NCBI GenBank assembly: GCA_965219875.1
Contig: CBDCOW010000003.1
Location: 1,302,001 to 1,366,000 of the forward strand
Direction: 5' to 3'
DNA from: DAOUKH01 sp965219875
Lineage (GTDB): Bacteria; Chloroflexota; Dehalococcoidia; SHYB01
Length of the DNA: 64,000 nucleotides
Below, in pieces: positions 16,650-25,175 of this stretch (positions are counted from its first letter, which is position 1; every line of letters starts with the position of its first letter). The notes under the pieces were generated by a model that ran no database searches, was not told the origin of the DNA, and was given only the letters and a program-made list of their open reading frames with translations. A program made the position numbers and the translations under genes.

Positions 16650-17381
16650 GTGGCCGCGCTCGACATCGTCATCCCCTGCCTGAACGAGGAGCGGCAGCTT
16701 CCCATCGCCCTCGATACGCTCTCGGCGTTCTGCACCGAGCGGCTGAGCGCCTACCGGTGGCGCATCGTCGTGGCCGACAACGGGTCGGAGGACGGCACCC
16801 ACGAGATCGCCCAGGAGTGGGCGGCCCGCGCCCCGGAGCGGTTCGGTGCGCTGCGCCTCGAACAACGGGGGCGGGGCCGGGCGCTGAAGGCGGCGTGGAC
16901 GGCGAGCGCCGCCGACGTCGTGGCGTACATGGACGTCGATCTGTCCACCGACTTGGAGGCGCTGCCCACGCTGGTCGAGGCCGTCGGGTCCGGCGACTGC
17001 GACATCGCCATCGGCTCGCGGCTGGCGAAGGGGTCGCGGGTGATCGGGCGCACGGTCAAGCGCGAGATCACGTCGCGGGGCTACATGTTCCTGCTCAAGG
17101 CGGTTTTCTGGGTCGGCTTCTCCGACGCGCAATGCGGGTTCAAGGCGCTGAGCCGCCACGCCGCCGACGAGATCGTGCCGCTGATCGAGGACACGGGCTG
17201 GTTCTTCGATACGGAGCTGCTACTGATCGCGGAGCGCAACGGCTACCGCGTCCGCGACGTCCCGGTGGTGTGGCGCGACGATCCCGACACCCGCGTGCGC
17301 ATCGTCAAGACGGCGGTGGAAGACCTGCGGGGCATGTGGCGGCTGCGGGTCGGCGGCAGGCCCACGACGGCGGGCGGCTGA
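16650..17381 (+). CDS. family 2 glycosyltransferase (dolichyl-phosphate-sugar synthase type)
   Basis: 243 aa. Probably moves a sugar from a nucleotide donor to a polyprenyl phosphate at the inner membrane face. It has a GT-A fold with DIVIPCLNEERQLP, the metal-binding MDVDLSTDLEALP, IGSRLAKGS, and the QCGFKALSR and WFFDTELLLIAERNG blocks typical of the DPM1-like group. There is no transmembrane tail, as in soluble DPM1 relatives. The GTG start at 16650 lies 7 nt after a -10 box and has no ribosome site. It is followed by tRNA-Phe. Confidence 0.9.
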   Translation: MAALDIVIPCLNEERQLPIALDTLSAFCTERLSAYRWRIVVADNGSEDGTHEIAQEWAARAPERFGALRLEQRGRGRALKAAWTASAADVVAYMDVDLSTDLEALPTLVEAVGSGDCDIAIGSRLAKGSRVIGRTVKREITSRGYMFLLKAVFWVGFSDAQCGFKALSRHAADEIVPLIEDTGWFFDTELLLIAERNGYRVRDVPVVWRDDPDTRVRIVKTAVEDLRGMWRLRVGGRPTTAGG

Positions 17382-17396
17382 CGCACCCATCTTTCC

Positions 17397-17426
17397 TTGA
17401 CGCGTCGAAACGCGCATGGATACACT
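17397..17426 (+). promoter_or_regulatory. promoter of tRNA-Phe
   Basis: TTGACG (17397-17402), 18-nt spacer, TACACT (17421-17426), about 40 nt before the mature tRNA. It may also serve the protease gene that starts 18 nt after the tRNA. Confidence 0.65.
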
Positions 17427-17466
17427 GGTTCGGTTGGGCTCCTTCCGGGGCCGCAACGTCACCTCC

Positions 17467-17542
<76 letters not shown>

Positions 17543-17560
17543 CACGTAACGAGGGGCGTC

Positions 17561-18718
17561 GTGCGTCGTAAGCAGCGTCTGGCATTTGTTGTCACCGCGG
17601 CGGGCGTGCTCAGCCTGGTGCTGAGCGCTTGCGCTTCGGGCGGCGGGGTCGAGGGGCTGGAGTCGACGGTGGACGCGCGCGTCGCCACGGCGCTGGCGTC
17701 GCAGCCGACGGCGACGTCGCAGCCTATGCCGCCACCCCAGCCGACGGTCACGCCACAGCCGACATCGACGCCACAGCCCGCAGCCACGCCGCAACCGACG
17801 CCGACGCCACAGCCGACATCGACGCCACAGCCGCTCGCCGTGGTCGGAAGCGACGGTGACGTGGTCGTCTTTCCGACGCCGTTGCCCACCGCGACGCCGG
17901 TGATCGTGCCGCCCCCGCCGCCGCCGGCGACGCCGCAGCCGACCGCCACGCCGCAACCGACGGCGACACCCGCGCCGACCGTGACACCGCAGACCATCCC
18001 CAGCCCTGGAGCGGCGCCGCCAACGGTGCGCCCGACGGCCACCCCACGGCCCACGCCCACGCCGACAGCAACCGCCGCGCCGCCAGCCCTTGGCGACATC
18101 CTGGAGAGTGTCACGCGGGCGACGGTACTCATCGAGACCCTTGAGAAGGCCGGGTCGGGGTTCTTCATCTCAGACGACATCATCCTGTCCAACGCCCACA
18201 TCTTCGACCAAGACGACGTGGGTTCCCCGTTCGTGCTCCGGAATAAATTCAACGAGAAGATCGAAACGGTGCTCGTCTACCGGGGCGTGCTGGTCGACGT
18301 GGCCGTGCTGGAGCGCGTGTCGCTGGGCCAAGTCGCGGGGCCGGAAACGACGACGATTCCGAGAGGCGCGCCGGCGCGCCTCGGGGACCGGGTTTTCGTC
18401 GTCGGCTTTCCAACGAGGTCGCTGCAGGCCGCCGCGCCAACGATCGTCATCACTGCGGGCATCGTGTCGGCCACGCCGTTCCTGCAAGGGCTCAAGTTCT
18501 CCAACGAGGAGCCCAGGCCGATGAGGTGGGTGCAGACCGACACGCCGTTCAACTCCGGCAACAGCGGGGGGCCGTTGGTCAACGAACAGGGTGAAGTCGT
18601 CGGCATCGTGACTTGGAAGTTCGTCGGCGCCACGATCGACGGGCTGAACATGGCGCTGCCCATCGACACCGCGCTCTCGGTGATCCCCAAGTCAATCTAC
18701 GACCACGACGCGGAGTAG
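17561..18718 (+). CDS. lipoprotein trypsin-like serine protease (HtrA/Deg-type domain)
   Basis: 385 aa. Signal peptide with lipobox LSAC, so anchored outside the membrane. A Thr/Pro/Gln-rich linker of about 130 residues follows (repeats such as TPQPTATPQPT), which would hold the enzyme away from the surface. The protease domain starts near residue 180. The triad His is in LSNAHIF, Asp in VDVAVLE and Ser in FNSGNSGGPLV. No PDZ domain follows, so it is not a full DegP/DegS. GTG 17561 follows GAGGGG and lies 18 nt after tRNA-Phe. Substrate unknown; envelope protein quality control is an inference. Confidence 0.9.
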   Translation: MRRKQRLAFVVTAAGVLSLVLSACASGGGVEGLESTVDARVATALASQPTATSQPMPPPQPTVTPQPTSTPQPAATPQPTPTPQPTSTPQPLAVVGSDGDVVVFPTPLPTATPVIVPPPPPPATPQPTATPQPTATPAPTVTPQTIPSPGAAPPTVRPTATPRPTPTPTATAAPPALGDILESVTRATVLIETLEKAGSGFFISDDIILSNAHIFDQDDVGSPFVLRNKFNEKIETVLVYRGVLVDVAVLERVSLGQVAGPETTTIPRGAPARLGDRVFVVGFPTRSLQAAAPTIVITAGIVSATPFLQGLKFSNEEPRPMRWVQTDTPFNSGNSGGPLVNEQGEVVGIVTWKFVGATIDGLNMALPIDTALSVIPKSIYDHDAE

Positions 18719-18735
18719 GCGGGCGGCGGCGGCGC

Positions 18736-19542
18736 CTAGAAGAATCTGCCCCAGCCCGCCTTCTTCGTCGTCTCGTTCCAGAACTTGGTCCCAAGACGGT
18801 CCTTGCTTGCGAAGAAGAGGTAGTACTGCACTACCCCCCTGTTGTCCGTGATGGGGACAGGTGTCGGCTGATTCGCCGGGTACCCTAACTTCGTCAGCCG
18901 GTTCCCGTAATGACTCAGCAGCGCCTGGGTGGGGTCAGGCGCCGACTCGTAGATCGACTCCCATTGGCCGTCGTCCCCGAACATTTCGGTGATCTTCTGG
19001 GTCGGCGCCTTCACTGATCGCCTAATGCCGAGCGTCTGAACGTTGACCAGGAGGTCTACACGTCGGTTGGCTGTTAGTGCCCCAATCGTCTCAAACTTGA
19101 TGTTGAATGCGAATGGATCCACAAACATGAGGGTCAGTGCGGTTGCCGGAATAAAGCGCCGAAGTTCTGTGATCACGCGAGGATCATTGCAATCTCCGGA
19201 GCGAATGAGAACCCGGTCTTGTGCGACCAGGCCGGCACTTCTTCCAGTCAGCGCTTGAATATGGTTTGGGTCTTGGTCTACGAAAGCGTAGTGCGTGAAC
19301 TGCTGTTCCAGCTTGAGCATGCGGATGGGAGAGCCATCAAACGTCTCTTCTGGGCTTCGCTTCACTCTAGCCATACCGGGGCCTGCAAAGAGGTCGATGT
19401 ACCCACGATGATTCCACTTTCGGTGCATGGCGTTGTTGAAGATATTGGCGTAGTACTCGAGCTTCGAAAGCTTGTCTTGAGCCCAGTATCCGGCCTCAAG
19501 GATGGGGGAGCCGTCTGGCCCTGGGCGACAGTTCTTGCACAT
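18736..19542 (-). CDS. tcmP: three-Cys-motif partner protein TcmP
   Basis: 268 aa. The N-terminus resembles the TcmP family (SPILEAGYWAQDKLSKLEYY), with a methyltransferase-like loop YIDLFAGPG and a later LMFVDPF. TcmP is named for pairing with a DUF5131/Gp37-like protein, and that partner lies 5 bp upstream here. The molecular function of the pair is not established. Codon use is visibly less GC-rich than its neighbours (many A/T third positions), suggesting horizontal acquisition. ATG 19542 is chosen because upstream codons overlap the partner gene. Convergent with the protease gene. Confidence 0.88.
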   Translation of the reverse strand: MCKNCRPGPDGSPILEAGYWAQDKLSKLEYYANIFNNAMHRKWNHRGYIDLFAGPGMARVKRSPEETFDGSPIRMLKLEQQFTHYAFVDQDPNHIQALTGRSAGLVAQDRVLIRSGDCNDPRVITELRRFIPATALTLMFVDPFAFNIKFETIGALTANRRVDLLVNVQTLGIRRSVKAPTQKITEMFGDDGQWESIYESAPDPTQALLSHYGNRLTKLGYPANQPTPVPITDNRGVVQYYLFFASKDRLGTKFWNETTKKAGWGRFF

Positions 19543-19547
19543 ACCGC

Positions 19548-20264
19548 CTAAGCCGCCTGCGGCATTGCCCGCCAGAGCTGGCCGTCGAGGAGGGCTCGGT
19601 CTTTGCCCCGCTTGTCGATGGGGCCGCCGAGCTGCTTGAGGAAGTAGGGCACGCCGCTTGCGTCGCACTGGTCGCGGATCGAGCGGGCCCAGTCCATCTT
19701 CATGGCGCGGGCGCCGGGGCCGCTCTCGCCGCCCGCGATCACCCAGTGCAAGCCGTCGAGGTCGAGCGTCAGCGGGCCGAGCAGCGGTTCGCAGGAGAGG
19801 AAGCGGACGCGGGCGGGGACTTCGCGCAGGTGGTCGATCCGCCAGGCGTAGGACTGATTCTCGACCGAGACCCCCATCCACACGTTGTCCGGCCAGGGTA
19901 GCGACGGGGCGAGCTCAGCGAGACGGTCGGCCCGCTTGGTGAGCACTTGAAAGGTGTGCCAGTGGGCGGCCCGCATGGTCTCGAACACCGAGCGTATGAA
20001 GTCGGCGGGCGCGTCGGGATGGAAGAGGTCGGACATGCTGTTGACGAAGACGCGGCGCGGCCGTCGCCAGCGGAGCGGCAAATCGACGAGGTCGGTGTGG
20101 AGCGTCAAGGCGAAGCCGCGTCCGTAGCGCGGATTCCCCATCGCCTTAAGGCGTTTGGCCATGCGCTCGGCGTAGCACCGTTTGCAGCCCGGCGATATCT
20201 TGTTGCAACCCGTGACGGGGTTCCAGGTCGCCTCGGTCCACTCGATCGAGGAGGCTCCGGCCAT
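19548..20264 (-). CDS. DUF5131 (phage Gp37/Gp68-like) three-Cys protein
   Basis: 238 aa. Begins SSIEWTEATWNPVTGC and carries GCNKISPGCKRCYAERMAKR, a three-Cys cluster spaced like a radical-SAM/photolyase-like Fe-S site. Later blocks are VFVNSMSDLFHP, VLTKRADRL, WMGVSVENQ, FLSCEPLLGPL and WVIAGGESGPGARAM, all hallmarks of the Gp37/Gp68 family. ATG 20264 is chosen for the AGGAGGGA site 7 nt upstream. It is the first gene of a two-gene unit with tcmP. Such pairs are scattered among phages and bacterial chromosomes, but the reaction is unknown. Confidence 0.92.
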   Translation of the reverse strand: MAGASSIEWTEATWNPVTGCNKISPGCKRCYAERMAKRLKAMGNPRYGRGFALTLHTDLVDLPLRWRRPRRVFVNSMSDLFHPDAPADFIRSVFETMRAAHWHTFQVLTKRADRLAELAPSLPWPDNVWMGVSVENQSYAWRIDHLREVPARVRFLSCEPLLGPLTLDLDGLHWVIAGGESGPGARAMKMDWARSIRDQCDASGVPYFLKQLGGPIDKRGKDRALLDGQLWRAMPQAA

Positions 20265-20358
20265 GTTGCTTCCCTCCTGGCGCTCCCTAGGATTGAAACT
20301 TTTTGATACTGGGGCAAGTAGCGGGTGGCACGGCTCAGTCGGCGCTGCTCGGTTGTCG

Positions 20359-20364
20359 ATTATA
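20359..20364 (-). promoter_or_regulatory. -10 box of the DUF5131/tcmP unit
   Basis: TATAAT on the minus strand (20364-20359), about 95 nt before ATG 20264. No convincing -35 at normal spacing. The leader between them is AT-richer than average and contains no ORF I would call. Confidence 0.45.
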
Positions 20365-20517
20365 GAGCGCCCCCGATCCGTCGGCACACAACAGCCTTAC
20401 CCGCCCCGCGCGCAACGTTTAACCTTTCGCTAACATGGCGTTCACCTTTGCGGCTTGCGGGCGTGTACGCTAAGGGCTGCACGGGCGTGCACGGCGGGCG
20501 CGAGGGGAGGCGGACGT

Positions 20518-20634
20518 ATGGGGTATTTTCTTATGGGGCTGTTTACGGTGGTGGTGACGTCGATTGCGTTGGTGGACTTCGGGGCGCGCGTCCGTCGGGA
20601 CGACATCAACGAACGCCCAGGCCCCCACCCCTAG
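20518..20634 (+). CDS. small predicted membrane protein, 38 aa
   Basis: A short ORF with a good GGGGAGG site 7 nt before ATG 20518. The product starts MGYFLMGLFTVVVTSIALV, a single hydrophobic helix, followed by a charged tail (GARVRRDDINERPGPHP). Its TAG stop lies on the same CTAG as the stop of the convergent MFS gene. I do not recognise it. The combination of ribosome site and helix makes it a plausible real small protein, but it rests on one sequence. Confidence 0.45.
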   Translation: MGYFLMGLFTVVVTSIALVDFGARVRRDDINERPGPHP

Positions 20635-21881
20635 ACGGGTCGGTCCTCGCCGCGGGGGCCGAGGAGCAGGCCGCTCACCGTGACCGCGATTGGCGCCACC
20701 GCGCTGACGACCAGTGCGGTGAACCGCGAGCCGCTGAGGTCGGAGACGACGCCAACGACGACGGGCCCGAGGATCGAGCCGCCCAGGATCAGCGTCATGA
20801 TGAAGGATGAGCTCGCCGCGAGCGCCTTCGCCCCCGCCCTCGGCATCTCGAACGGCACCGTGAGTGCGATCGGCATGTAGCCCCATCCCAGGCCGACGGC
20901 GGTCGCGAAGAGGGCCAGGAGCCAGATATCCGTGGTGACCAGCATCCCGAACAGGCCCCCCGTCATCACCAGGCCCGCCACCGTCACCACCACCCGCCAG
21001 TTCCGGATCCGTGGCGCGTAGAGGCCGACGGCCAGCGCCGGCGGAATCGTGGTCAGGGAGACGAGGCCGAAGAGCCACCCTGTCTGGGTCAACGGAACGT
21101 TGTGGTCTTCGAGCATGAAGATTGGCCAGAACGTGCCGAAGGAGGCCCACCCGAACGTGCCTCCGAAGGCGCCGATCCCGATGACCCACGCGGGGCGGTA
21201 GCGAAGGACGACGCCGAGCACGGACCGGCCTGCCGACGCCAGGGGGTGCTCGGTCCCCAGGCCGCGGCTCCGCCCGAACACGACCCAGAAGAGGAACACG
21301 CCCACGCCGAAGAACGCATAGAGGTGGTACACCATCCGCCAGTCCCCGGTGACGTTGAGCAGGATGGGCGTAAGGAGCAGGACGAGGAACTCGGCGATGC
21401 CGGTGAGCGCCACGATCATGCCGGTGGCCAGCGGCGCCTCCGACAACGGATGCCAGAGCTGCGTCAAGACGGCGCGCGCCGGCCAGCGGACGGCAAGGGT
21501 GAAGCCAAAGCCGACGCGGGCGATGAAGAGGACAGCGAGGGACGGTGAGAGGCCGTGAAGGAAGGTGAAGAAGGCGCCGAAGGCCAGGGAGAGCGACGTC
21601 ATGTGCAGGGGGTTGAAGCGGCTCATCATCAGGGCCGCGGGCAGCATCATGAGGGTGGGGCCGATGCGGATCGAAGCGCCGAGCCAGCCGCCCTGCGTAT
21701 CGTTGATGCCGAACGTCTTGTCGATCTCGGGAAGCAGCAGGCCGAGCGAGAGCGTGGGCAGCGTCATCGCCCAGTTGGCAGCGCAGAGGCTGAAGAGGAC
21801 CACCCAGCGGTAGGGGATGACGGGAAGTCCAGCGGCGGTCGTCGCCGATGGCGGCCCCGCCGGTGGCGGCGTTAGCGACAA
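20631..21881 (-). CDS. MFS transporter
   Basis: 416 aa with twelve hydrophobic segments in two halves, beginning YRWVVLFSLCAANWAMTLPT. A short charged loop after the second helix and a central loop near residue 205-215 fit the major facilitator fold. The substrate cannot be read; organic anions or metabolites are typical. TTG 21881 is preceded by GGAGAA. It is downstream of the amidohydrolase remnant and convergent with the 38-aa ORF. Confidence 0.88.
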   Translation of the reverse strand: MSLTPPPAGPPSATTAAGLPVIPYRWVVLFSLCAANWAMTLPTLSLGLLLPEIDKTFGINDTQGGWLGASIRIGPTLMMLPAALMMSRFNPLHMTSLSLAFGAFFTFLHGLSPSLAVLFIARVGFGFTLAVRWPARAVLTQLWHPLSEAPLATGMIVALTGIAEFLVLLLTPILLNVTGDWRMVYHLYAFFGVGVFLFWVVFGRSRGLGTEHPLASAGRSVLGVVLRYRPAWVIGIGAFGGTFGWASFGTFWPIFMLEDHNVPLTQTGWLFGLVSLTTIPPALAVGLYAPRIRNWRVVVTVAGLVMTGGLFGMLVTTDIWLLALFATAVGLGWGYMPIALTVPFEMPRAGAKALAASSSFIMTLILGGSILGPVVVGVVSDLSGSRFTALVVSAVAPIAVTVSGLLLGPRGEDRPV

Positions 21882-21911
21882 CGGTGGTTCTCCGTCAAGA
21901 TGCTCCCCGCT

Positions 21912-22085
21912 TCAGTTGAGGGCGTAGAGGCCGGCGGCGTTGCCCGCGAGCATCGCGTGTTTCACGTCGGCGGGCACGCCCGGGAACTGCTCCTCGATGA
22001 TCCGCTGCGAGTTGGGCCACGTGGTGTCGCTGTGCGGGTAGTCGGACGACCACATCTGGTTCTCCGTCCCGATGCGGTAGTCCAT
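21912..22085 (-). pseudogene. C-terminal remnant of an amidohydrolase-2 gene
   Basis: A 57-codon ORF whose product (ENQMWSSDYPHSDTTWPNSQ ... KHAMLAGNAAGLYALN) matches the last 55 residues of the full amidohydrolase at 35252-36352, including the metal/active-site block SSDYPHSD. The first 300 residues are missing and upstream is repeat sequence. Oddly, an AAGGAGG site sits 8 nt before the ATG, so the fragment could still be translated. Confidence 0.8.
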
Positions 22086-22263
22086 GGCAAACGCCTCCTT
22101 GGGAGCGGGTCGTCCCGTCCCCGTGAGTGTACGGAAGGGGTCCGCTTCAGTCTACAGAGGTTCGGCCGGCCTTCCCCGTCCCGGCCCTCTCTCAGTCTCT
22201 CCCAGGGGGAGACCTTTGCGTAACCTGAGCCTAACCGCACGAGGCGCTCAGGGGGGAGGGAGC

Positions 22264-22283
22264 GGGCGATTCGCGAATCGCCC
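22264..22283. repeat. perfect 20-nt palindrome
   Basis: GGGCGATTCGCGAATCGCCC is fully self-complementary and is followed by CTACGGGAGG, the same tail that follows the GGGGCGCCCC hairpin near 23,117. It lies in noncoding sequence. Confidence 0.7.
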
Positions 22284-23152
22284 CTACGGGAGGGGATAGG
22301 GCGAGCGGAGTTGGCAGCCCTTGCGTCCGTTCGGCGGCGCTCGGAACCCGTGGTCTCCGTTCGTTGCGTCCGCGCCTCACCACGCAACGCGCCTTGGGGC
22401 GCGCCTCGGCTCAGGCCCGCCCCGGAGGGGACGGACGAGCGGGGCTCGACCGTTGGCGCGGCTGACCGTCCTCGCGCTTTCGCGCCGCGTCTGCCGTGCA
22501 AGACCGCGGAGTCCGGCGACCTTCGCCGGGTTGGTGGCCCTTCGCCTCTCTCCTTAGGAGAAGGCTGCCTTGGCTAGGCTGTTGGTTCTCGGTGCGGCGT
22601 TCTTTGATTTGTACGGCCTTGGGGGGGCCGGGCCACGCGGGGCGGTCGTTGCGCGCGCCGTCTGTTATGACGGAGCGGACGGTCCGGTCCACCACGCTGG
22701 GTGAAGCGAGGCCGGCGGTTCGCGCACCCCGCGGGCAAGGCGGGGATAGGTCCCCCGGGCCGCGGTAAGGCGGCGCGGGGTCTTTGCCGTCCGCAGCGGT
22801 TACGGAGGCAGGTCGTCGCCGCGTGGCCGGCGAGAGGCAGGACGACCCTCCGGGCTTATGGTCCGTTGGGAGGACGGGCCGGGATGGACTTGCCGCCACG
22901 GTGGCGGTGTCCACGGATAGCGCCGCACCGAGAAGGGGGCGTGTGTGGTCGGTTGGGGCAGGGTCCTCCTTTGGGTGATCTGGCGGCCCGCGTTCCGCGC
23001 GTCCGCGGCTGGCGGGCCTGGGAAACATATGTTCTCCAATGATGGTAGGGGAGGGGTTTGGGGGTTGTCAAGGGCGGTGTGGCGGGCGGGGGCGGAGGGG
23101 GACGGGCGCCCACAAGGGGCGCCCCTACGGGAGGGGTGCCGGCGGGCGGCAC

Positions 23153-23236
23153 GGGGTGGCGGGCTGCGATGGGCGTTGGTGGTTGCGAGGGGGCCCCTCA
23201 TCTCAGTCTTCTCCCGTGGGGAGAAGAGGCAAGAAG
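23153..23236. repeat. partial TIR element type A, copy 4
   Basis: The central part of the type-A element (GTGGCGGGCT ... GGTTGCGAGGG ... CTTCTCCCGTGGGGAGAAG) is recognisable, but neither terminal inverted repeat is present. A truncated or decayed copy. Confidence 0.7.
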
Positions 23237-23354
23237 GCGCCCTGCGGGCACCCGCGCGCCTAGCGGCGCGCGCCCTCTCTCAGTCTCCCCCAGAGGGAGA
23301 GAGGTTTAGGTGGGCTCCGCCAGCCGGAGGGGAGGGCACCCACAAGGGGCGCCC

Positions 23355-24512
23355 CTACGGTATCTCGGCGCCGGCGATGAGGGTGGCGGCGGCGGCGAAC
23401 ATGCCGCCGGGACCGTGGGCGATGCCGAACTTGGCATTGGGAACCTGACGCTCGCCGGCCGCGCCGCGCAGCTGCCGCACGAGCTCGATCATGGTGTACA
23501 TGCCGTACATGCCGGAGTGACTGTAGGAGAGACCGCCGCCGTTGGTGTTCATGGGGAAGTCGCCGCCGGGGGCGGTGCGCCCGTTCTCGACGAAGGGGCC
23601 GCTCTCGCCTTTGCCCACGAAGCCGAGGTCTTCCAGCGCGGCCATCGGGGTGAAGGAGAAGGCGTCGTAGAGCTCGGCGACGGCGATGTCCTTGTGGGTA
23701 ACCCCAGACATGTCGAAGGCGGAGCGCCCCGAGATTACCGCCGCGTCCGACGTCGTCGCGTCGCGGATGTTCGAGATGCCGTAGTGCGCCGTGGCGTGCC
23801 CCGTCCCGAGGACGTAAACCGGCGGCTTGGGCAGCGCCGTCGCCTCGTCGGCCCGGGTGAGGACGAGCGCGCCGCCGGCGTCGGTGACCAGGCAGCACAT
23901 GAACAGGGTATAGGGCCAGCAGACCATGCGAGAGTTTAGAACGTCGTCGATGGTGATGTCGTCCTTCATCACGGCTTTGGGGTGCATTTGGGCCCACTTC
24001 CGGGTCGAGACCGACACTTCCGCCAGTTGTTCCAGCGTGGTGCCGTACTCGTGCATGTGGCGTGTGGCCGGCAGGGAGAACGTTGTCGGTGCGCCGAAGG
24101 TGCCGTAGGGGGCCTCGAACTGGCCTCCTGGGAGGCCGGGGGCGCCGGCAGGGGGGGCGACGCCGATGCGGGAGCGGCCGCTTTCGCCGTGGGAGATGAC
24201 GGCGACGTTGATGAGGCCCGCGTCGAGGGCCAGCATGGCGTGCTCGACCATGGCGATGAAGGAGCAGCCGCCCATCTGGGTGTTGTTGTAGAGGCGGGGC
24301 GTGATCCCCAGGTACTCGCCGAGCTGGGTCATCGGGACGCCGGGGCAGAGCAGGCCGTCCACGTCGCTCAGCTTCAGGCCCGCGTCGTCGAGCGCGTTGC
24401 GAATGCCCTCGGCGTGCAGCGTGATCATAGAATGGCCGGGAAGCGTCCCCAGCCGGTCCGTCTCGCAGGCGCCGACGATGGCGACCTTGCCGCGAAGGTC
24501 TTTGGTGGGCAT
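23355..24512 (-). CDS. thiolase-fold protein, probable Ltp2-like aldolase
   Basis: 385 aa of the SCP2/lipid-transfer thiolase superfamily (GKVAIVGACETDRLG, HGESGRSRIG, AHGPGGMF). It departs from true thiolases. The nucleophile region reads NNTQMGGCSFIAM with no clear Cys in the right register, the usual HDCF is LYDAF (Tyr282), and the GHPxGASG loop is SYSHSGMYG (Tyr330/Tyr336). Loss of the Cys and gain of two Tyr is what is known of Ltp2-type steroid side-chain retro-aldolases, which work in complex with a DUF35 protein. A DUF35 gene lies 42 bp upstream. It probably cleaves a beta-hydroxyacyl-CoA by retro-aldol; substrate unknown. Confidence 0.88.
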   Translation of the reverse strand: MPTKDLRGKVAIVGACETDRLGTLPGHSMITLHAEGIRNALDDAGLKLSDVDGLLCPGVPMTQLGEYLGITPRLYNNTQMGGCSFIAMVEHAMLALDAGLINVAVISHGESGRSRIGVAPPAGAPGLPGGQFEAPYGTFGAPTTFSLPATRHMHEYGTTLEQLAEVSVSTRKWAQMHPKAVMKDDITIDDVLNSRMVCWPYTLFMCCLVTDAGGALVLTRADEATALPKPPVYVLGTGHATAHYGISNIRDATTSDAAVISGRSAFDMSGVTHKDIAVAELYDAFSFTPMAALEDLGFVGKGESGPFVENGRTAPGGDFPMNTNGGGLSYSHSGMYGMYTMIELVRQLRGAAGERQVPNAKFGIAHGPGGMFAAAATLIAGAEIP

Positions 24513-24554
24513 GGCGGGTTTCTTCCTCTCGGCTATGAGGCAGGCCGGGCCGGA

Positions 24555-24971
24555 CTAGGCGGGACGGAACTTGGGCAGGGTGACCTCGTCGGTCACCGCG
24601 ACGTACTCGACGCGCACCGGCATGCCGCAGGCGATCTTGGCGGGGTCGGGGTCGACGCCGATGACGTTGCTCATCATCCGCGGGCCTTCGTCGAGCTCGA
24701 TGATGGCGATGACGTAGGGCTCGCCGTTCATGTAGGGCAGCTTGCGGTGGCTTATGCCGAAGGAGTAGACCTTGCCGTTCCCGCTGGCCTCGAACCACTC
24801 CACATCCCACGAAAAGCAGCTCGGACAGAACGGGCGGGGGTAGAAGTACGGCCCGCAGGCGGCGCAGCGCTGCAACACGAGCTTGCCCTGGTTCACGCCG
24901 TCCCAAAAGGGCTTGGTCTCGGGGGTGGGCTTGGGCAGGGGGCCGGAGTACGCGGCGGCTTGGTCGGGCAT
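24555..24971 (-). CDS. DUF35 OB-fold zinc-ribbon protein, partner of 23355
   Basis: 138 aa. An N-terminal helix (PETKPFWDGVNQGKLVLQRC) leads to a rubredoxin-like zinc ribbon with CAAC and CPSC pairs. An OB-fold follows (GKVYSFGISHRKLPYMNGEPYV), usual for acyl-CoA-associated DUF35 proteins. These bind and stabilise thiolase-fold partners in archaeal HMG-CoA synthesis and in steroid aldolases. The stop is 42 bp before the aldolase start, implying one operon. ATG 24971 is chosen because upstream codons are in repeat-like sequence. Confidence 0.9.
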   Translation of the reverse strand: MPDQAAAYSGPLPKPTPETKPFWDGVNQGKLVLQRCAACGPYFYPRPFCPSCFSWDVEWFEASGNGKVYSFGISHRKLPYMNGEPYVIAIIELDEGPRMMSNVIGVDPDPAKIACGMPVRVEYVAVTDEVTLPKFRPA

Positions 24972-25175
24972 GGGGGGACCTCGCTGGGAGCGCCGCCCTT
25001 CTGCGTGCGGCGCCGGGGAGAGTCTAGCCGCAAGGAGAGCGGCGCCGCAACGCGGGAGGGGTCTGCGGCGCATGGCGCATCCCGCCTCCCCCCGCCCTCA
25101 CCCCAACCCTCTCCCAGCGGGAGAGGGGGCAGGACCCCCTCAGCCGCCCCAGCCCTCTCACTCGTCTCTCCCAAG

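Larger units (their letters stand above)
22086..23354. other. 1.27-kb gene-free region with palindromic repeats
   Basis: No ORF here looks coding on either strand. Near the left end is a lone left TIR (GGAGACCTTTGCGTAAC, about 22,208-22,224). Then come a perfect 20-nt palindrome (22264-22283), hairpins of the GGGGCGCCCC type followed by CTACGG (about 23,104-23,128 and 23,342-23,360), a partial type-A element, and CTCTCTCAG...GGGAGAG palindromes. The middle (22,300-23,050) is GC-rich, unique-looking sequence. I looked for rRNA, tmRNA, SRP and RNase P signatures and found none convincing. Confidence 0.6.

Noticed and set aside
22700..22900. Possible RNase P RNA (stretches such as GCGGTAAGGCGG and CCGGGCTTATGG)
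   Set aside because: The conserved GAGGAAAGTCC and ACAGAA regions and the order of P4 elements are missing. Similarity is limited to short GC-rich words.
22411..23201. Several 100-200 codon frames in the gene-free region
   Set aside because: All are Arg/Pro/Gly-rich, exist in several overlapping frames at once, cross repeat elements and show no ribosome site or domain.
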